33,585 nucleotides of DNA, taken from assembly GCA_028280735.1 (NCBI GenBank), contig JANQLH010000093.1:1-33585 (forward strand), in the 5' to 3' direction. Positions 25,081-33,585 of this stretch are shown piece after piece. The first letter of the stretch is position 1. Every line of letters starts with the position of its first letter. A program made the translations under genes and the position numbers. A model generated the notes under the pieces. It was not told where the DNA came from. It made no database searches and saw only the letters and a list, made by a program, of their open reading frames with translations. Origin of the DNA: SAR324 cluster bacterium (GTDB lineage Bacteria; SAR324; XYD2-FULL-50-16).

Positions 25081-26304
25081 ATGGCTACTTACACCGATTT
25101 AAACCTTGATCTGACCGCAGAACAAATATCGATTAAAGAAGAGACTCACAAGTTCGCCAAGGAAGTACTCAGGCCTGCCAGTCTTGAGTTGGATAAAATT
25201 GAAGATCCTGAAGCGATGATTAATCATCCGCTGTTCTGGGATACGATGAAAAAAGGATATGAACTCGGGTATCAGACAATGTTTATCCCTGATATCTGGG
25301 GTGGGATAGGACTTGACCCATTGGAGCTACACATTGTTTTAGAAGAGTTGGCCTGGGGAAGTGTGGATTTTGCCATTGGTCTCGGTGCCGCCTCTTTTCC
25401 GGCCTTTTTTGCCTCTATGCTGCCAACGGACCGTTTGGTAGAGGAAATCATTACACCGCTTTGCAGTGATACAAAAGCTTCCATTATTGGTTGTTGGGGT
25501 ATAACCGAACCCGAGCATGGTTCGGATACCTTAAACCCGGGAACACCTGAGTTTAGAGATCCTGAAATATCAGGACAAACAACAGCTTTCTTGGATGGAG
25601 ACGAGTGGGTCATAGAAGGACAGAAATCCGCCTGGGTTTCCAATGGAACCATTGCTACACACAGCTTGGTCTACCTGACAATTGATCCTTCCATGGGCAT
25701 GGCAGGTGGTGGTATTGCTATTGTGCCGTTGGATTTACCGGGTGTAAAGAAAGGCAAACCGTTAAATAAGATGGGACAGCGGGCCTTAAACCAGGGGGAG
25801 ATCTATTTCGACAAAGTGAGAATTCCCAAGGATTATATGTTAGTAGACCAGGAAAGCTATGAGATGATGCTGGATATTACCCTGGCAGCCGCCAATGCAT
25901 CCATGGGGGCCATGTTTACAGGAGTTGCCCGTGCGGCATATGAAGAGGCTTTAAAATATGCCAAGCAGCGGGTTCAGGGAGGAAAAGTACTTTTTGAACA
26001 TCAGATTATTAAACACAAGCTGTTCAACATGTTCATGAAAATCGAAGCCGCTCGTCAGCTTTCAAGGTCCGCTCTCATCTACAACATGAACAATACGCCT
26101 CCCCAGACACAGTATTCCATAGCGGCCAAGGTTTTCTGCACCAACACTGCGTTTGAGGTTTGCAGTGAAGCCGTGCAGATCTTTGGTGGTAACGGTGTCA
26201 GTCGGGAATATCCCATCGAGAAATTCTTCCGTGATGCCAGGGCATCAATGTTAGAGGATGGGGCGAATGACTCGTTGATGTTAACGGCAGCACACCTGTT
26301 ATAA
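25081..26304 (+). CDS. Acyl-CoA dehydrogenase family protein
   Basis: A 407-residue flavoprotein of the acyl-CoA dehydrogenase family. Seen domains: N-terminal helical domain with GLDPLELHIVLEELAW, the middle beta domain with WGITEPEHGSDTL and EGQKSAWVSNG, and the C-terminal helical domain with AYEEALKYAKQRVQGG (substrate and FAD contacts) and QIFGGNGVSREYPIEKFFRDAR. The catalytic base of medium-chain enzymes lies in an EGT-type motif; here Glu392 in MLEDGAND is in the matching place. It should oxidise an acyl-CoA to a 2-enoyl-CoA, passing electrons to ETF. ETF genes and other beta-oxidation genes are not in the window. GGAG is placed before the ATG. A 267-nt gap separates it from the SCP2 gene. 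Confidence 0.92.
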   Translation: MATYTDLNLDLTAEQISIKEETHKFAKEVLRPASLELDKIEDPEAMINHPLFWDTMKKGYELGYQTMFIPDIWGGIGLDPLELHIVLEELAWGSVDFAIGLGAASFPAFFASMLPTDRLVEEIITPLCSDTKASIIGCWGITEPEHGSDTLNPGTPEFRDPEISGQTTAFLDGDEWVIEGQKSAWVSNGTIATHSLVYLTIDPSMGMAGGGIAIVPLDLPGVKKGKPLNKMGQRALNQGEIYFDKVRIPKDYMLVDQESYEMMLDITLAAANASMGAMFTGVARAAYEEALKYAKQRVQGGKVLFEHQIIKHKLFNMFMKIEAARQLSRSALIYNMNNTPPQTQYSIAAKVFCTNTAFEVCSEAVQIFGGNGVSREYPIEKFFRDARASMLEDGANDSLMLTAAHLL

Positions 26305-26306
26305 TA

Positions 26307-26334
26307 TTTTAGATTTTAGATTTATGATTTATGA
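26307..26334 (+). repeat. Short tandem heptamer repeat
   Basis: TTTTAGA (twice, 26307-26320) followed by TTTATGA (twice, 26321-26334): four 7-bp units directly behind the acyl-CoA dehydrogenase stop codon. Its function, if any, is unknown; such slippage tracts can be variable between strains. Confidence 0.5.
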
Positions 26335-26347
26335 TTTTCTGTTTTGT

Positions 26348-26458
26348 GAAAGCTTAGCTTTCTACCTCATATTTAGAAAATCTGGTTATAAATAATTCGC
26401 AGCCAATTCTGTGAATCATATTGAAGAGCTGTCACATAACAAAGCTCCGGAGGAGCTT
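26348..26458. promoter_or_regulatory. Two perfect hairpins between dehydrogenase and epimerase genes
   Basis: GAAAGC (26348-26353) pairs with GCTTTC (26357-26362) around TTA. AAGCTCC (26442-26448) pairs with GGAGCTT (26452-26458) around GGA, a compact 7-bp stem. Neither is followed by a U-tract, so terminator action is doubtful; an RNA-stability or regulatory role is possible. Confidence 0.35.
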
Positions 26459-26546
26459 GATACCGGAAACTCTTATTGTATCAGGGGATTGATTTAAGAT
26501 TTGAACAGATGTTTGTTGTATTTTTACTCACAAAAGGGACCGACAC

Positions 26547-27488
26547 ATGAAAACTGTCTTGATCACAGGAAGTTCTGGATATATAGGTTCAAAGCTGGTT
26601 GATAGTCTGCAGCAAAATGCACGGGTGGAGCAGATTATTGGCTTGGATCTTAAGCCCGCACTGAAACCACATTCCAAACTGCATTTTTATTGTCGAGATA
26701 TACGAGAACCTTTAAACGATCTGGCTAGCAAGCATGATCTAGACACCGTGATTCATACCGCCTATGTCCTTCCTCCACTTCATGATAAAAAATTGATGGA
26801 GGATATAAACATCAATGGGACAAAAAGTGTGTTGGCCCTCTGTGAAAGCTCTAAGGTATCCCATCTGATCTATACCAGCTCTACTACCGCCTATGGCTTT
26901 CATCCGGATAACCCGGTGCCTATGGACGAAACCCAGCCGCTTCGAGGCAACGAAGATTTTACCTATAGCAAGAATAAACGGGAGATTGAAAGTCTATTTG
27001 AAGACTTTGTTGCAACCAACAGGGATATTGCCACAACCATCCTCAGGGCCAGTCTTGTGATTGGTCCTACCGCTGACAATCCTGTTTCCAGGTACATCAA
27101 AAAGAAAATCGCCATACTTCCCAAAGAAAACGCTGCTATTCAGTTTGTGCATGAAGACGATCTGATCAAAGCCATTTTGTGGTGTCTGGAGAAGAAAATA
27201 TCCGGTGTATACAACATTACAGGGGAGGGGGCTGTGTCCTTTCCCGATATGGTTACGGCGATGGGCAATATTCCGGTGCTTTTACCTTTTTCATTGTTGA
27301 AAATCCTGAATGAGGTGGCCTGGAAGTTCCGATTAAAAGTTTTAACTGAAACCCCCAGTGCAGGACTGGCCATGATAAGATACCCGTGGATAGCGACTGC
27401 ACGTAAGTTCGTCGATCAGACCGGTTTTCAGTTCCAATATAACAGTCAACAGGCATTCGACTCGTTTGCCAGGGAGGGTAACCCGTGA
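26547..27488 (+). CDS. NAD-dependent epimerase/dehydratase (extended SDR)
   Basis: A 313-residue extended short-chain dehydrogenase. The dinucleotide-binding motif GxxGxxG is at 8-14 (GSSGYIG). Catalytic Tyr140 and Lys144 form YxxxK (YSKNK), with Ser111/Ser112/Thr113 near the active site. GDDNP-type loops are absent and the C-terminal substrate domain is typical of the family. Members act on nucleotide sugars, sterols or isoprenoid-like substrates, for example 3-beta-hydroxysteroid dehydrogenases; the neighbours (SCP2, acyl-CoA dehydrogenase, SDR) make a lipid-type substrate attractive, but that is inference. It starts a translationally coupled pair with the SDR gene, overlapping it by 4 nt. 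AAAAGGGAC lies upstream of the ATG. Confidence 0.9.
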   Translation: MKTVLITGSSGYIGSKLVDSLQQNARVEQIIGLDLKPALKPHSKLHFYCRDIREPLNDLASKHDLDTVIHTAYVLPPLHDKKLMEDININGTKSVLALCESSKVSHLIYTSSTTAYGFHPDNPVPMDETQPLRGNEDFTYSKNKREIESLFEDFVATNRDIATTILRASLVIGPTADNPVSRYIKKKIAILPKENAAIQFVHEDDLIKAILWCLEKKISGVYNITGEGAVSFPDMVTAMGNIPVLLPFSLLKILNEVAWKFRLKVLTETPSAGLAMIRYPWIATARKFVDQTGFQFQYNSQQAFDSFAREGNP

Positions 27489-28243
27489 AAAAGTCAATTT
27501 TGATTACCGGTGCAGCCTCGGGTATCGGCAGAGCTACGGCTGTTCTTTTTGCAGAGAAGAACTGGTTTGTCGGTTTGACGGATATCGATGAAGCTGCGTT
27601 ACAAAGCCTGCAACAGGAGATTGGCAAGGAAAACTGCTGTATTTGCAAAGCAAACGTGACCAAACTTGAAGAATTGAAAAAAGCTGTTGAGGTGTTTTCA
27701 TCTTATACCGCGGGTAAAATGGACCTGCTGTTTAATTGTGCCGGTATTTTACACATGGGTTTTTATAATGAGATCGGCATAGAACATCATGTAAAAACCG
27801 TTGAAGTGAATCTATTGGGAGTAATGTTGGGAATTGAAGCCGCATTGCCTTTGTTAAGGAAAACGGAACATTCACGAATTGTTTCCATGAATTCAGCTTG
27901 TACTTTGTATGGCACACCCGAAATCGCCGCTTATTCGGCAGCCAAATTTGGTATTAAAGGATTGACTGAAGCATTGAATATTGAATTTGACCGCTTTGGA
28001 GTCCACGTTTGTGATGTGATGGTTCCATACGTAGATACCCCATTACTGGATAAAGAAAGAAAAGCCGCCAGCGTTGAGAAACTGGGTATAAAAATCACCC
28101 CGGATCAGGTCGCTCAACTGATTTGGAAATCCACGTTCAAAAATAAGGTCCACTGGACTTACAAAATGAAACCTTTTCTATTTCTGACCTGGTTGTTTCC
28201 TTTTGCCCGCAAATCAATTGTTAAGATTCTAACCGGAATGTAA
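27485..28243 (+). CDS. Classical short-chain dehydrogenase/reductase
   Basis: A 252-residue classical SDR. Cofactor motif GAASGIG has glycines at 9, 13 and 15; NCAG is at 84-87; catalytic residues are Asn109, Ser137, Tyr150 and Lys154 (YSAAK). It should oxidise or reduce an alcohol/ketone with NAD(P). The C-terminal tail is hydrophobic (PFLFLTWLFPFARK), suggesting membrane contact, as in some lipid-modifying SDRs. The start is GTG at 27485, overlapping the end of the epimerase gene by 4 nt (GTGA), so the two are translationally coupled. The stop codon sits inside the left arm of the palindrome at 28241-28282. Confidence 0.92.
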   Translation: MKKSILITGAASGIGRATAVLFAEKNWFVGLTDIDEAALQSLQQEIGKENCCICKANVTKLEELKKAVEVFSSYTAGKMDLLFNCAGILHMGFYNEIGIEHHVKTVEVNLLGVMLGIEAALPLLRKTEHSRIVSMNSACTLYGTPEIAAYSAAKFGIKGLTEALNIEFDRFGVHVCDVMVPYVDTPLLDKERKAASVEKLGIKITPDQVAQLIWKSTFKNKVHWTYKMKPFLFLTWLFPFARKSIVKILTGM

Positions 28244-28282
28244 TTCCAATGGCAGACGTCGACAGGTCCACCATTGGAATTA
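28241..28282. terminator. 12-bp palindrome between convergent genes, probable bidirectional terminator
   Basis: TAATTCCAATGG (28241-28252) is the exact reverse complement of CCATTGGAATTA (28271-28282), with an 18-nt loop. The stop codon of the SDR gene is the first three bases; the receptor gene on the other strand ends at 28288. There is no long T-tract, but position and symmetry fit a shared terminator. Confidence 0.55.
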
Positions 28283-28287
28283 AGTCT

Positions 28288-30054
28288 TTATTCCTCACTA
28301 CCCGTATATTCCGGTAGTGCCCTTGAATCCTCAAAATCTGGTGCGGCAGCAATTTCTATACTTGAACCAAAAAGGACGAACTTTTCGATTTCCTGTTGCA
28401 AATTATTGGATTGATTTAAAAGCACATCAGAAGAGGCGGCTGTCTGCTCGGAGATCGCGGAATTCTGCTGTACCGAGTCGTTCACCTGTGAGATACCCTT
28501 GAAGATTTCGGAAATTCCCGCGCTTTGCTCCTGTGAAGCTCCGGCAATACGTGAAACAAGGTCATTTGATTTTTCAACTTCGACGACAATTTCCTTGAGT
28601 ATACCGGCGGTTTGACCTGCCCGTTCGACGCCAAGCTCCACTTCTTTCATTGACGATTCAATAAGGGAAGAGGTGTTTTTAGCGGCTTCAGCACTGCGAG
28701 CCGCCAGATTTCTGACTTCCTCTGCAACCACGGCAAATCCTTTCCCATATTTTCCGGCCCTGGCAGCTTCAACTGCTGCATTCAGTGCCAACAGATTGGT
28801 TTGGAAGGCTATTTCATCAATCACCTTGATAATTTTGGTAACGTCGAGACTAGTCGCATTAATCTGGCTCATGGATTGTTGCATCTCTTCCATTTGACTG
28901 TTTCCACGATTGACCATTTCCAGGGTGGCACCGGAAATCTGTTCGGCTTCTTGAGAGAACTCGGTATTCTGTTTTGAATGATTCTCAATCTCTGCGATAG
29001 AAGAAGAGATCTCTTCCAAGGTTGCTGCCTGATTCCCTGCACTGTTGGACAACAGTTCCGCCGAGTTTGAAAGCTCCCTGGCGCTGACTTCAACCGAGAC
29101 AACGGTTTCTTTAACTGTTTCAATGGTGGAGCTGAGCATGGAAACTGAGCGGTTGATTCTGCTTTTGATGTTGTCCAACTCACCTTTTAGCTCAATCACA
29201 ATTTGTTTGGAAAGATCACCCTGTTCAACTCCTCCCATCACATCGCTGATGCTTAGAAAGACCGACTGCAAACTGTCAATGAGTTCATTCACGCTTGCCC
29301 CCATTTCTGCTATTTCATCTTTTTTATTAATGGCAAACTTTTCATCGAATTTCCCTGCCGCAACTCTGTTCATTAATCGGATCATATGTTGAATCGGTTG
29401 CGTTAAGATCTGCTTGATAAATACCGTAACCACGGCAACAGCAACCAGGATAAACACAAGGGAAATAATAAGCGTTGTAATCAGGATCTGATTTTGAGCC
29501 TCTAACAATCGAGTATTATCGTAGGTTAACACCATACCCCCATAATATTCCTCTTCATATTCAAAGGGTACAAAAACCGATACTTCATCGCCATGATCAA
29601 GAGAATCAAGCTTTTTACCCTCCACCAGGGGTAGAAACTTCGCATCAAAAACCAGATTCTCATTCCTTGCAGCATTTTTTTGGACAATTTCGTTGTCTAT
29701 CCGCTCAATTATGACAATCAAGTTATTATCCTTGTTTATAAACATCAGTGAATTCAGATCATCTTTGGAAGCCAGAATAGAGGCAAACTTTTGGTAATGA
29801 ATAATTTGTACGAACAGATCGATTGTTTCTTTGATATTCTTTTCGACGTTTTCTGTCTCATCACCAATTCGTGTCTTTACGCGGTCCCTCAAATCAAGAT
29901 AGGGAGATTGGGAAAGATTTTGGGCTCCAAGTATAAACTCGTTTTTAAAAATGGATCGGATTTGCATCGCCTGTAGAATGGCAGAAATCAATTGAATCAC
30001 AATAATTAAAGCCAGAATGCCAAATACGATTTTGCTTCTTATGGTCTGTAACAT
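28288..30054 (-). CDS. Methyl-accepting chemotaxis protein
   Basis: A 588-residue transmembrane chemoreceptor. First helix about 9-30, periplasmic domain about 31-189, second helix about 190-213, then HAMP (about 214-266). The signalling domain follows, with the tip [20 protein letters not shown] and then the standard [14 protein letters not shown]. The periplasmic region of about 160 residues is of the single-Cache/4-helix size, smaller than that of the first receptor (about 290). A hydrophilic C-terminal tail (after residue 560) may act as a tether, but ends without the CheR pentapeptide. AGAGGG precedes the ATG. The two receptors share the tip sequence but differ in sensor domain, so they probably serve one CheA/CheW system with different stimuli. 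Confidence 0.95.
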   Translation of the reverse strand: MLQTIRSKIVFGILALIIVIQLISAILQAMQIRSIFKNEFILGAQNLSQSPYLDLRDRVKTRIGDETENVEKNIKETIDLFVQIIHYQKFASILASKDDLNSLMFINKDNNLIVIIERIDNEIVQKNAARNENLVFDAKFLPLVEGKKLDSLDHGDEVSVFVPFEYEEEYYGGMVLTYDNTRLLEAQNQILITTLIISLVFILVAVAVVTVFIKQILTQPIQHMIRLMNRVAAGKFDEKFAINKKDEIAEMGASVNELIDSLQSVFLSISDVMGGVEQGDLSKQIVIELKGELDNIKSRINRSVSMLSSTIETVKETVVSVEVSARELSNSAELLSNSAGNQAATLEEISSSIAEIENHSKQNTEFSQEAEQISGATLEMVNRGNSQMEEMQQSMSQINATSLDVTKIIKVIDEIAFQTNLLALNAAVEAARAGKYGKGFAVVAEEVRNLAARSAEAAKNTSSLIESSMKEVELGVERAGQTAGILKEIVVEVEKSNDLVSRIAGASQEQSAGISEIFKGISQVNDSVQQNSAISEQTAASSDVLLNQSNNLQQEIEKFVLFGSSIEIAAAPDFEDSRALPEYTGSEE

Positions 30055-30567
30055 ATTCCCTCTTCATTTCACTTCAAGGATAGATATTTGATTGGTTTCA
30101 AACACAACAACAAGTTATTTGATCCGGGTTTGCCTGGCATCAAATTCGCTGAGTTTACCAAGGTTGAAGGTGCTTGGAACAATCAGTGCAGGTCGCCCAT
30201 CCTGGTTGATCGTTTTCCGGTGCTATCTATTCAATTTATAACGGATTGAATGTAAAAAGGATAGCTGCACCAATGGACTCCCCACCAATGAATGCCTTTA
30301 CAAACACCACTCATCTGCCGTGAAGTAATCCTCAATCAAACAGGCAGCCAAAGCTAATAATAAAATATAATGACAAACAGATCTCACTTAGATAAAGCGC
30401 TTAATAGACATGGAGCTGGACTGTTGTATGAAAAGGTGGGATAATAGATGCAATTTTAGACTACCTGCGGTTTGTTGTTACTCTTCTTTTTTATGCCCCA
30501 TGCATTCCCGGGGTAACATTTAAAAGGCTCCATTCATAATCAGGACGTAAACACCAACAATCGATCG
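30055..30567. other. Intergenic region between divergent genes
   Basis: About 510 nt between the second chemoreceptor and the large hybrid kinase, transcribed away from each other. No supported gene. It should hold both promoters, but no -35/-10 pair stood out. The kinase ATG at 30568 has no Shine-Dalgarno sequence close by (CAGGA lies 22 nt upstream). Confidence 0.4.
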
Positions 30568-32949
30568 ATGATATTCAATCCCCAAAAACGTAATGACAGC
30601 TTGGCCTCTGCGAACGAAAACGACCATGCCAGGGAAAAGCGGGACCGTCTTTATAGGTTCAATGCCATAGAGGTCCCCCGAGCCCGTTTTGGTGGGAATC
30701 TGATGTTAACAGCGCTTTTGGCCATCCACAATTACCTGTTGTTTGATTACTTCAGCTGGACACCCGTTATCACCTTTTTTATATTCATAATGATTTACTC
30801 CCTGGGCACATGGTGGATGCTTGTCAAACATTATCACGGGACAAGCGATTTCGACTTGGGAACTGTTATCCTCCTGACGGATGTATTTACCTATTCCTTT
30901 CTTGTGTATTTGTCGGGCGGCAACGAGAGTTGGCTCTTTTTCGTCTATAGCGTTCGAGTGGCAGACCAGATTTTAACCAAGTTCAAACGAGTGCTGTTGT
31001 TCGCTGTTTTCACCCTTGTAAATTATACCGGCCTTATGTTGCTCCTTTGGTTCATAAAAGGAGACGATTTCAATCTTGCCCTGGCTTTCGTAAAATTCCT
31101 GGTAATTCTTGTGTTTAATAATTATTTGCTGATGATGGTTCCCATAGCGGAGAAACTGCATCGCAGGGCTCTTGCTTCGGTAAAAATGGCCAAAGTAGAG
31201 ATTGGCAATCGTAAAAAAGCTGAAGAAAAGCTGAAAGAGGTGAATCAGGAGTTAACCAAATCCATGGAAAAGACAAGAAAACTGGCCCTGGATGCCGAAG
31301 CGGCCAACATTGCAAAAAGTTCTTTTCTGGCCACCATGAGCCATGAGCTTCGTACACCGATGAACGGCGTCATCGGCTTTACCAATATGCTGTTGGAAAG
31401 CAATCTTGACAAAGAGCAAGAGGATTTTACCAAGACGATAAAAAGCAGTGGTGAATCTCTACTGTCGATCATCAATGACGTTCTGGATTTCTCAAAAGTC
31501 GAATCAGGCGAACTGGATCTTGAAAACATCGAATTTGATCCGGAACTTGTTCTGTTTGACGTTTGCAACATCGTAAATCCAAAAATCGAAGAAAAACCCG
31601 TTGAACTACTCTGTTCTATCAATGACGAAGTACCTTCACTGGTTAAGGGTGACCCGTTGAGATTTAGACAACTGCTCACCAATCTGCTGGGAAATGCCAC
31701 AAAATTCACAGACGCCGGGGAGATCGAAGTTAAATTGGAGTTGGAAAAGGAAACAGAGGATTCGGTCTCGATTCACACCACGGTAAGGGATACGGGAATT
31801 GGAGTTCCTGAAGATAAACTAACATCCATTTTCGAACCGTTTCAACAGGTAGATGGCTCTGTAACCCGTAAATTTGGTGGAACGGGACTTGGTTTGTCGA
31901 TTTGCAAAAAAATAGTCAGAAAAATGGGTGGAGATGTATGGGCAGAGAGTCCGGTCAAAATCGAAAAAGATTCCCAGTTTCCCGGCAGTATATTTCATTT
32001 GAGAACTGTATTCGAAAAGCCTGACGGCAACCGAAAAAGCCGATTCAATCCTGTTTCTCTTAAAGGGAAGAAAGTGCTTGTTATTGATGACAACGAAACC
32101 AATTTAAAACTCATGGAACATTTGCTTACTTCGGTTGGTCTGAATATAACAATGCTTAGTTCCGGAAAGGAGGTGGTGGATATTCTGGAGAAGGCTCATA
32201 AATCAGGTAACCCCTTCGATCTATGTATCAGTGACATACAAATGCCGGGTATGAGTGGTTATGATGTGGCGTCTGATGTTCGAAGTTCGCGGGGAGAGGC
32301 TGCCAATATACCCTTGATGGCTATCTCTTCTGCCATCGATCGGGATGCCCAACGATGTTTAACATTCGGTTTTAATGGTTTTCTCACCAAACCTGTTTTT
32401 AAACAAAAGCTATATCGAATGCTGGAAAGCATGTTGGGGGAATCCGAAAAAGGCGGACATCTGGTATCTCCTTTGGCCAAGAAAATCCAAACTCAATACA
32501 CCGTGATCGAATCTATCAAAAGATCCGCCAGAATACTGTTGGTTGAAGACAACAAGGTTAATCAGAAGCTGACAAACCTTATGCTGGAAAAAGCCGGATA
32601 CCTGGTTGAAATCGCAAACAACGGATTGGAAGCAGTCGAAAAATTCAGTACCGCCGAAGGAAAATTTGACTTGATTTTTATGGATATTCAGATGCCGGAA
32701 ATGAACGGATATGAGGCGACTCGAGAAATCCGAAGAATTGAAGGAGAAGATATGAATAATCACGGTAATCTGACCAGGTATGGCAACGAGGATTCTATAG
32801 CCCATGTTCCGATCATTGCCATGACGGCTCATGCCATGAAAGGTGACCGAGAATCATGCCTGGAGGCAGGTATGGACGATTATGTATCAAAACCGATCAA
32901 TCGCAAAAAAGTATTCGAAGTTTTGGAAAAGTATATATTAGGCGGATAA
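30568..32949 (+). CDS. Membrane hybrid histidine kinase with two receivers
   Basis: A 793-residue kinase. About five or six membrane helices (residues 46-193) form an integral sensor without a large periplasmic loop. A coiled coil (about 200-250) leads to HisKA with His259 ([12 protein letters not shown]). HATPase motifs are [20 protein letters not shown] and FGGTGLGLS. Receiver 1 (about 502-620) has phospho-acceptor Asp556 ([10 protein letters not shown]) and Lys608. Receiver 2 (about 655-790) has Asp706 ([10 protein letters not shown]), Lys775, and a 20-residue insertion ([16 protein letters not shown]) before its fourth strand. No Hpt domain is attached, so relay needs a separate phosphotransfer protein. 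Such double-receiver kinases often act as phosphate sinks or switches for complex behaviours. The input signal is unknown. Confidence 0.95.
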   Translation: MIFNPQKRNDSLASANENDHAREKRDRLYRFNAIEVPRARFGGNLMLTALLAIHNYLLFDYFSWTPVITFFIFIMIYSLGTWWMLVKHYHGTSDFDLGTVILLTDVFTYSFLVYLSGGNESWLFFVYSVRVADQILTKFKRVLLFAVFTLVNYTGLMLLLWFIKGDDFNLALAFVKFLVILVFNNYLLMMVPIAEKLHRRALASVKMAKVEIGNRKKAEEKLKEVNQELTKSMEKTRKLALDAEAANIAKSSFLATMSHELRTPMNGVIGFTNMLLESNLDKEQEDFTKTIKSSGESLLSIINDVLDFSKVESGELDLENIEFDPELVLFDVCNIVNPKIEEKPVELLCSINDEVPSLVKGDPLRFRQLLTNLLGNATKFTDAGEIEVKLELEKETEDSVSIHTTVRDTGIGVPEDKLTSIFEPFQQVDGSVTRKFGGTGLGLSICKKIVRKMGGDVWAESPVKIEKDSQFPGSIFHLRTVFEKPDGNRKSRFNPVSLKGKKVLVIDDNETNLKLMEHLLTSVGLNITMLSSGKEVVDILEKAHKSGNPFDLCISDIQMPGMSGYDVASDVRSSRGEAANIPLMAISSAIDRDAQRCLTFGFNGFLTKPVFKQKLYRMLESMLGESEKGGHLVSPLAKKIQTQYTVIESIKRSARILLVEDNKVNQKLTNLMLEKAGYLVEIANNGLEAVEKFSTAEGKFDLIFMDIQMPEMNGYEATREIRRIEGEDMNNHGNLTRYGNEDSIAHVPIIAMTAHAMKGDRESCLEAGMDDYVSKPINRKKVFEVLEKYILGG

Positions 32950-33008
32950 CATATCAGTTTGCCGACCATTCGCAGATTGTTAATCGGTGTTCCGTTGAAA
33001 ACAATCGA

Positions 33009-33585
33009 TTAACTTCCGTCAGTTTTAGAATAGACATCTCCTTCGCACTTGATCCTGCCCTCTGCAACCAGCAGATCAAGATTTTTTTGAATCATCCTGC
33101 CCTCAAAAACAAACTGCAGATTTTTATCGGGCATTTTATGTCGATAAAAAGGAGATGCTGCCAGCAGGTCCGCAAATGAAATGGAATCATTAATTAAATC
33201 AAAAATTTCCTCCTTTCTTTGTTCGAAAATTGCCAGATAGCTATCAAAAGCCTGGTCTGCATCCTTGGCAGGGATGGGAGGTTTGTGGGAACTGCAGACC
33301 AGATCATACGGGTACTCCCGCACTTTTCCAATACTCTGTTTGAACAGTTCGATATCTGATTCCGGGTTGCCGTACCAAGGACCAAACGAATCAAAATCGA
33401 TATCGGTCGTCAGCAAGACTGAATTTTGGAAAAAGAAGCAATAGTGATCATCAAGATGTCCCGGAGCATGAATTGCTTTCAAAGACGGCCCGCCAAGATC
33501 GATGATATCGCCATCTGCAAATCGAGAATCAGGGAGTCGCAACGGTTCCAGATTGAGTACTTCCTTGACCCTTTTTATCCAGTGT
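33009..33585 (-). CDS. Metallo-beta-lactamase-fold protein, 5' end outside the window
   Basis: The frame stays open to the window edge, so the N-terminal part is missing and about 190 residues are seen. What remains has metallo-beta-lactamase landmarks: LKAIHAPGHLDDHYCFF (the third metal His), LLTTDIDFDSFG (the bridging Asp) and VCSSHKPPI (the last His). The first HxHxDH motif must lie beyond the window. After the fold comes a C-terminal helical part (KEEIFDLINDS, ADLLAASPF, GRMIQKNLDLLVAEGRIK) that looks like a winged-helix domain, common in LACTB2-like hydrolases. The likely role is hydrolysis of a thioester, phosphodiester or similar bond; the substrate is unknown. The start is not in the window. 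Confidence 0.82.
   Translation of the reverse strand, partial: HWIKRVKEVLNLEPLRLPDSRFADGDIIDLGGPSLKAIHAPGHLDDHYCFFFQNSVLLTTDIDFDSFGPWYGNPESDIELFKQSIGKVREYPYDLVCSSHKPPIPAKDADQAFDSYLAIFEQRKEEIFDLINDSISFADLLAASPFYRHKMPDKNLQFVFEGRMIQKNLDLLVAEGRIKCEGDVYSKTDGS

Noticed and set aside
29045-29392. 115-codon frame antisense to the second chemoreceptor
   Set aside because: A typical shadow frame of a coiled-coil receptor; low-complexity Ser/Thr-rich product.
33009-33542. Internal TTG at 33540-33542 as the start of the metallo-beta-lactamase-fold protein
   Set aside because: The frame stays open to the window edge and the metal-binding HxHxDH motif is missing, so the true start lies outside.

Overview
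The window looks like a chromosomal segment of a Gram-negative, motile, environmentally responsive bacterium. It encodes two transmembrane chemoreceptors, a PilZ protein, three histidine kinases, a membrane PAS protein, lipobox lipoproteins, a YafK-type L,D-transpeptidase-fold enzyme and a DksA/TraR protein. Moderate-to-low G+C, occasional TTG/GTG starts and the density of hybrid kinases would suit a deltaproteobacterium-like or SAR324-like lineage. That placement is inference; no rRNA or tRNA gene was seen to test it.

Layout. 1-7.3 kb (+): PilZ protein, chemoreceptor, small lipoprotein, then about 1 kb holding two decayed sensory genes (a chemoreceptor C-terminus and a histidine-kinase ATPase domain), then a large membrane PAS protein with a cysteine-rich C-terminal module instead of a kinase. 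7.5-10.4 kb (mostly -): YafK-like enzyme, an unknown membrane protein, a SpoIIAA-like protein and a cupin. Among them lie the 3' end of a group II intron, a toxin-antitoxin locus collapsed by deletion and an IS110-type transposase scrap. 10.4-11.3 kb is essentially gene-free. 11.3-15.5 kb (+): a class III aminotransferase followed by a class II aldolase, then a secreted M28 peptidase with a PA domain. 15.6-23.2 kb (mostly -): lipoprotein, truncated AraC gene, orphan OppC-like permease, receiver-kinase protein, hybrid kinase, DksA/TraR protein and MATE transporter. 23.8-28.2 kb (+): a lipid-metabolism cluster (TetR regulator, SCP2 protein, acyl-CoA dehydrogenase, NAD-dependent epimerase, SDR). 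28.3-33.6 kb: a second chemoreceptor (-), a seven-domain-scale hybrid kinase with two receivers (+), and the 5'-truncated end of a metallo-beta-lactamase-fold gene (-).

How it fits together. Sensing dominates: chemoreceptors would feed a CheA/CheY system that is not in the window, and the kinases lack DNA-binding partners here, so outputs probably lie elsewhere. The hybrid kinase and the receiver-kinase at 17.9-21.3 kb are 59 nt apart on one strand and are a likely signalling pair. The two least explained metabolic units are the aminotransferase/aldolase pair and the TetR-SCP2-dehydrogenase-epimerase-SDR cluster. No CRISPR array or complete mobile element was found. The strongest unexpected signals are six gene or element remnants (two sensory genes, group II intron tail, toxin-antitoxin fusion, IS110 scrap, AraC stub) and the uncharacterised CxxC...CxxC module at the end of the PAS protein.
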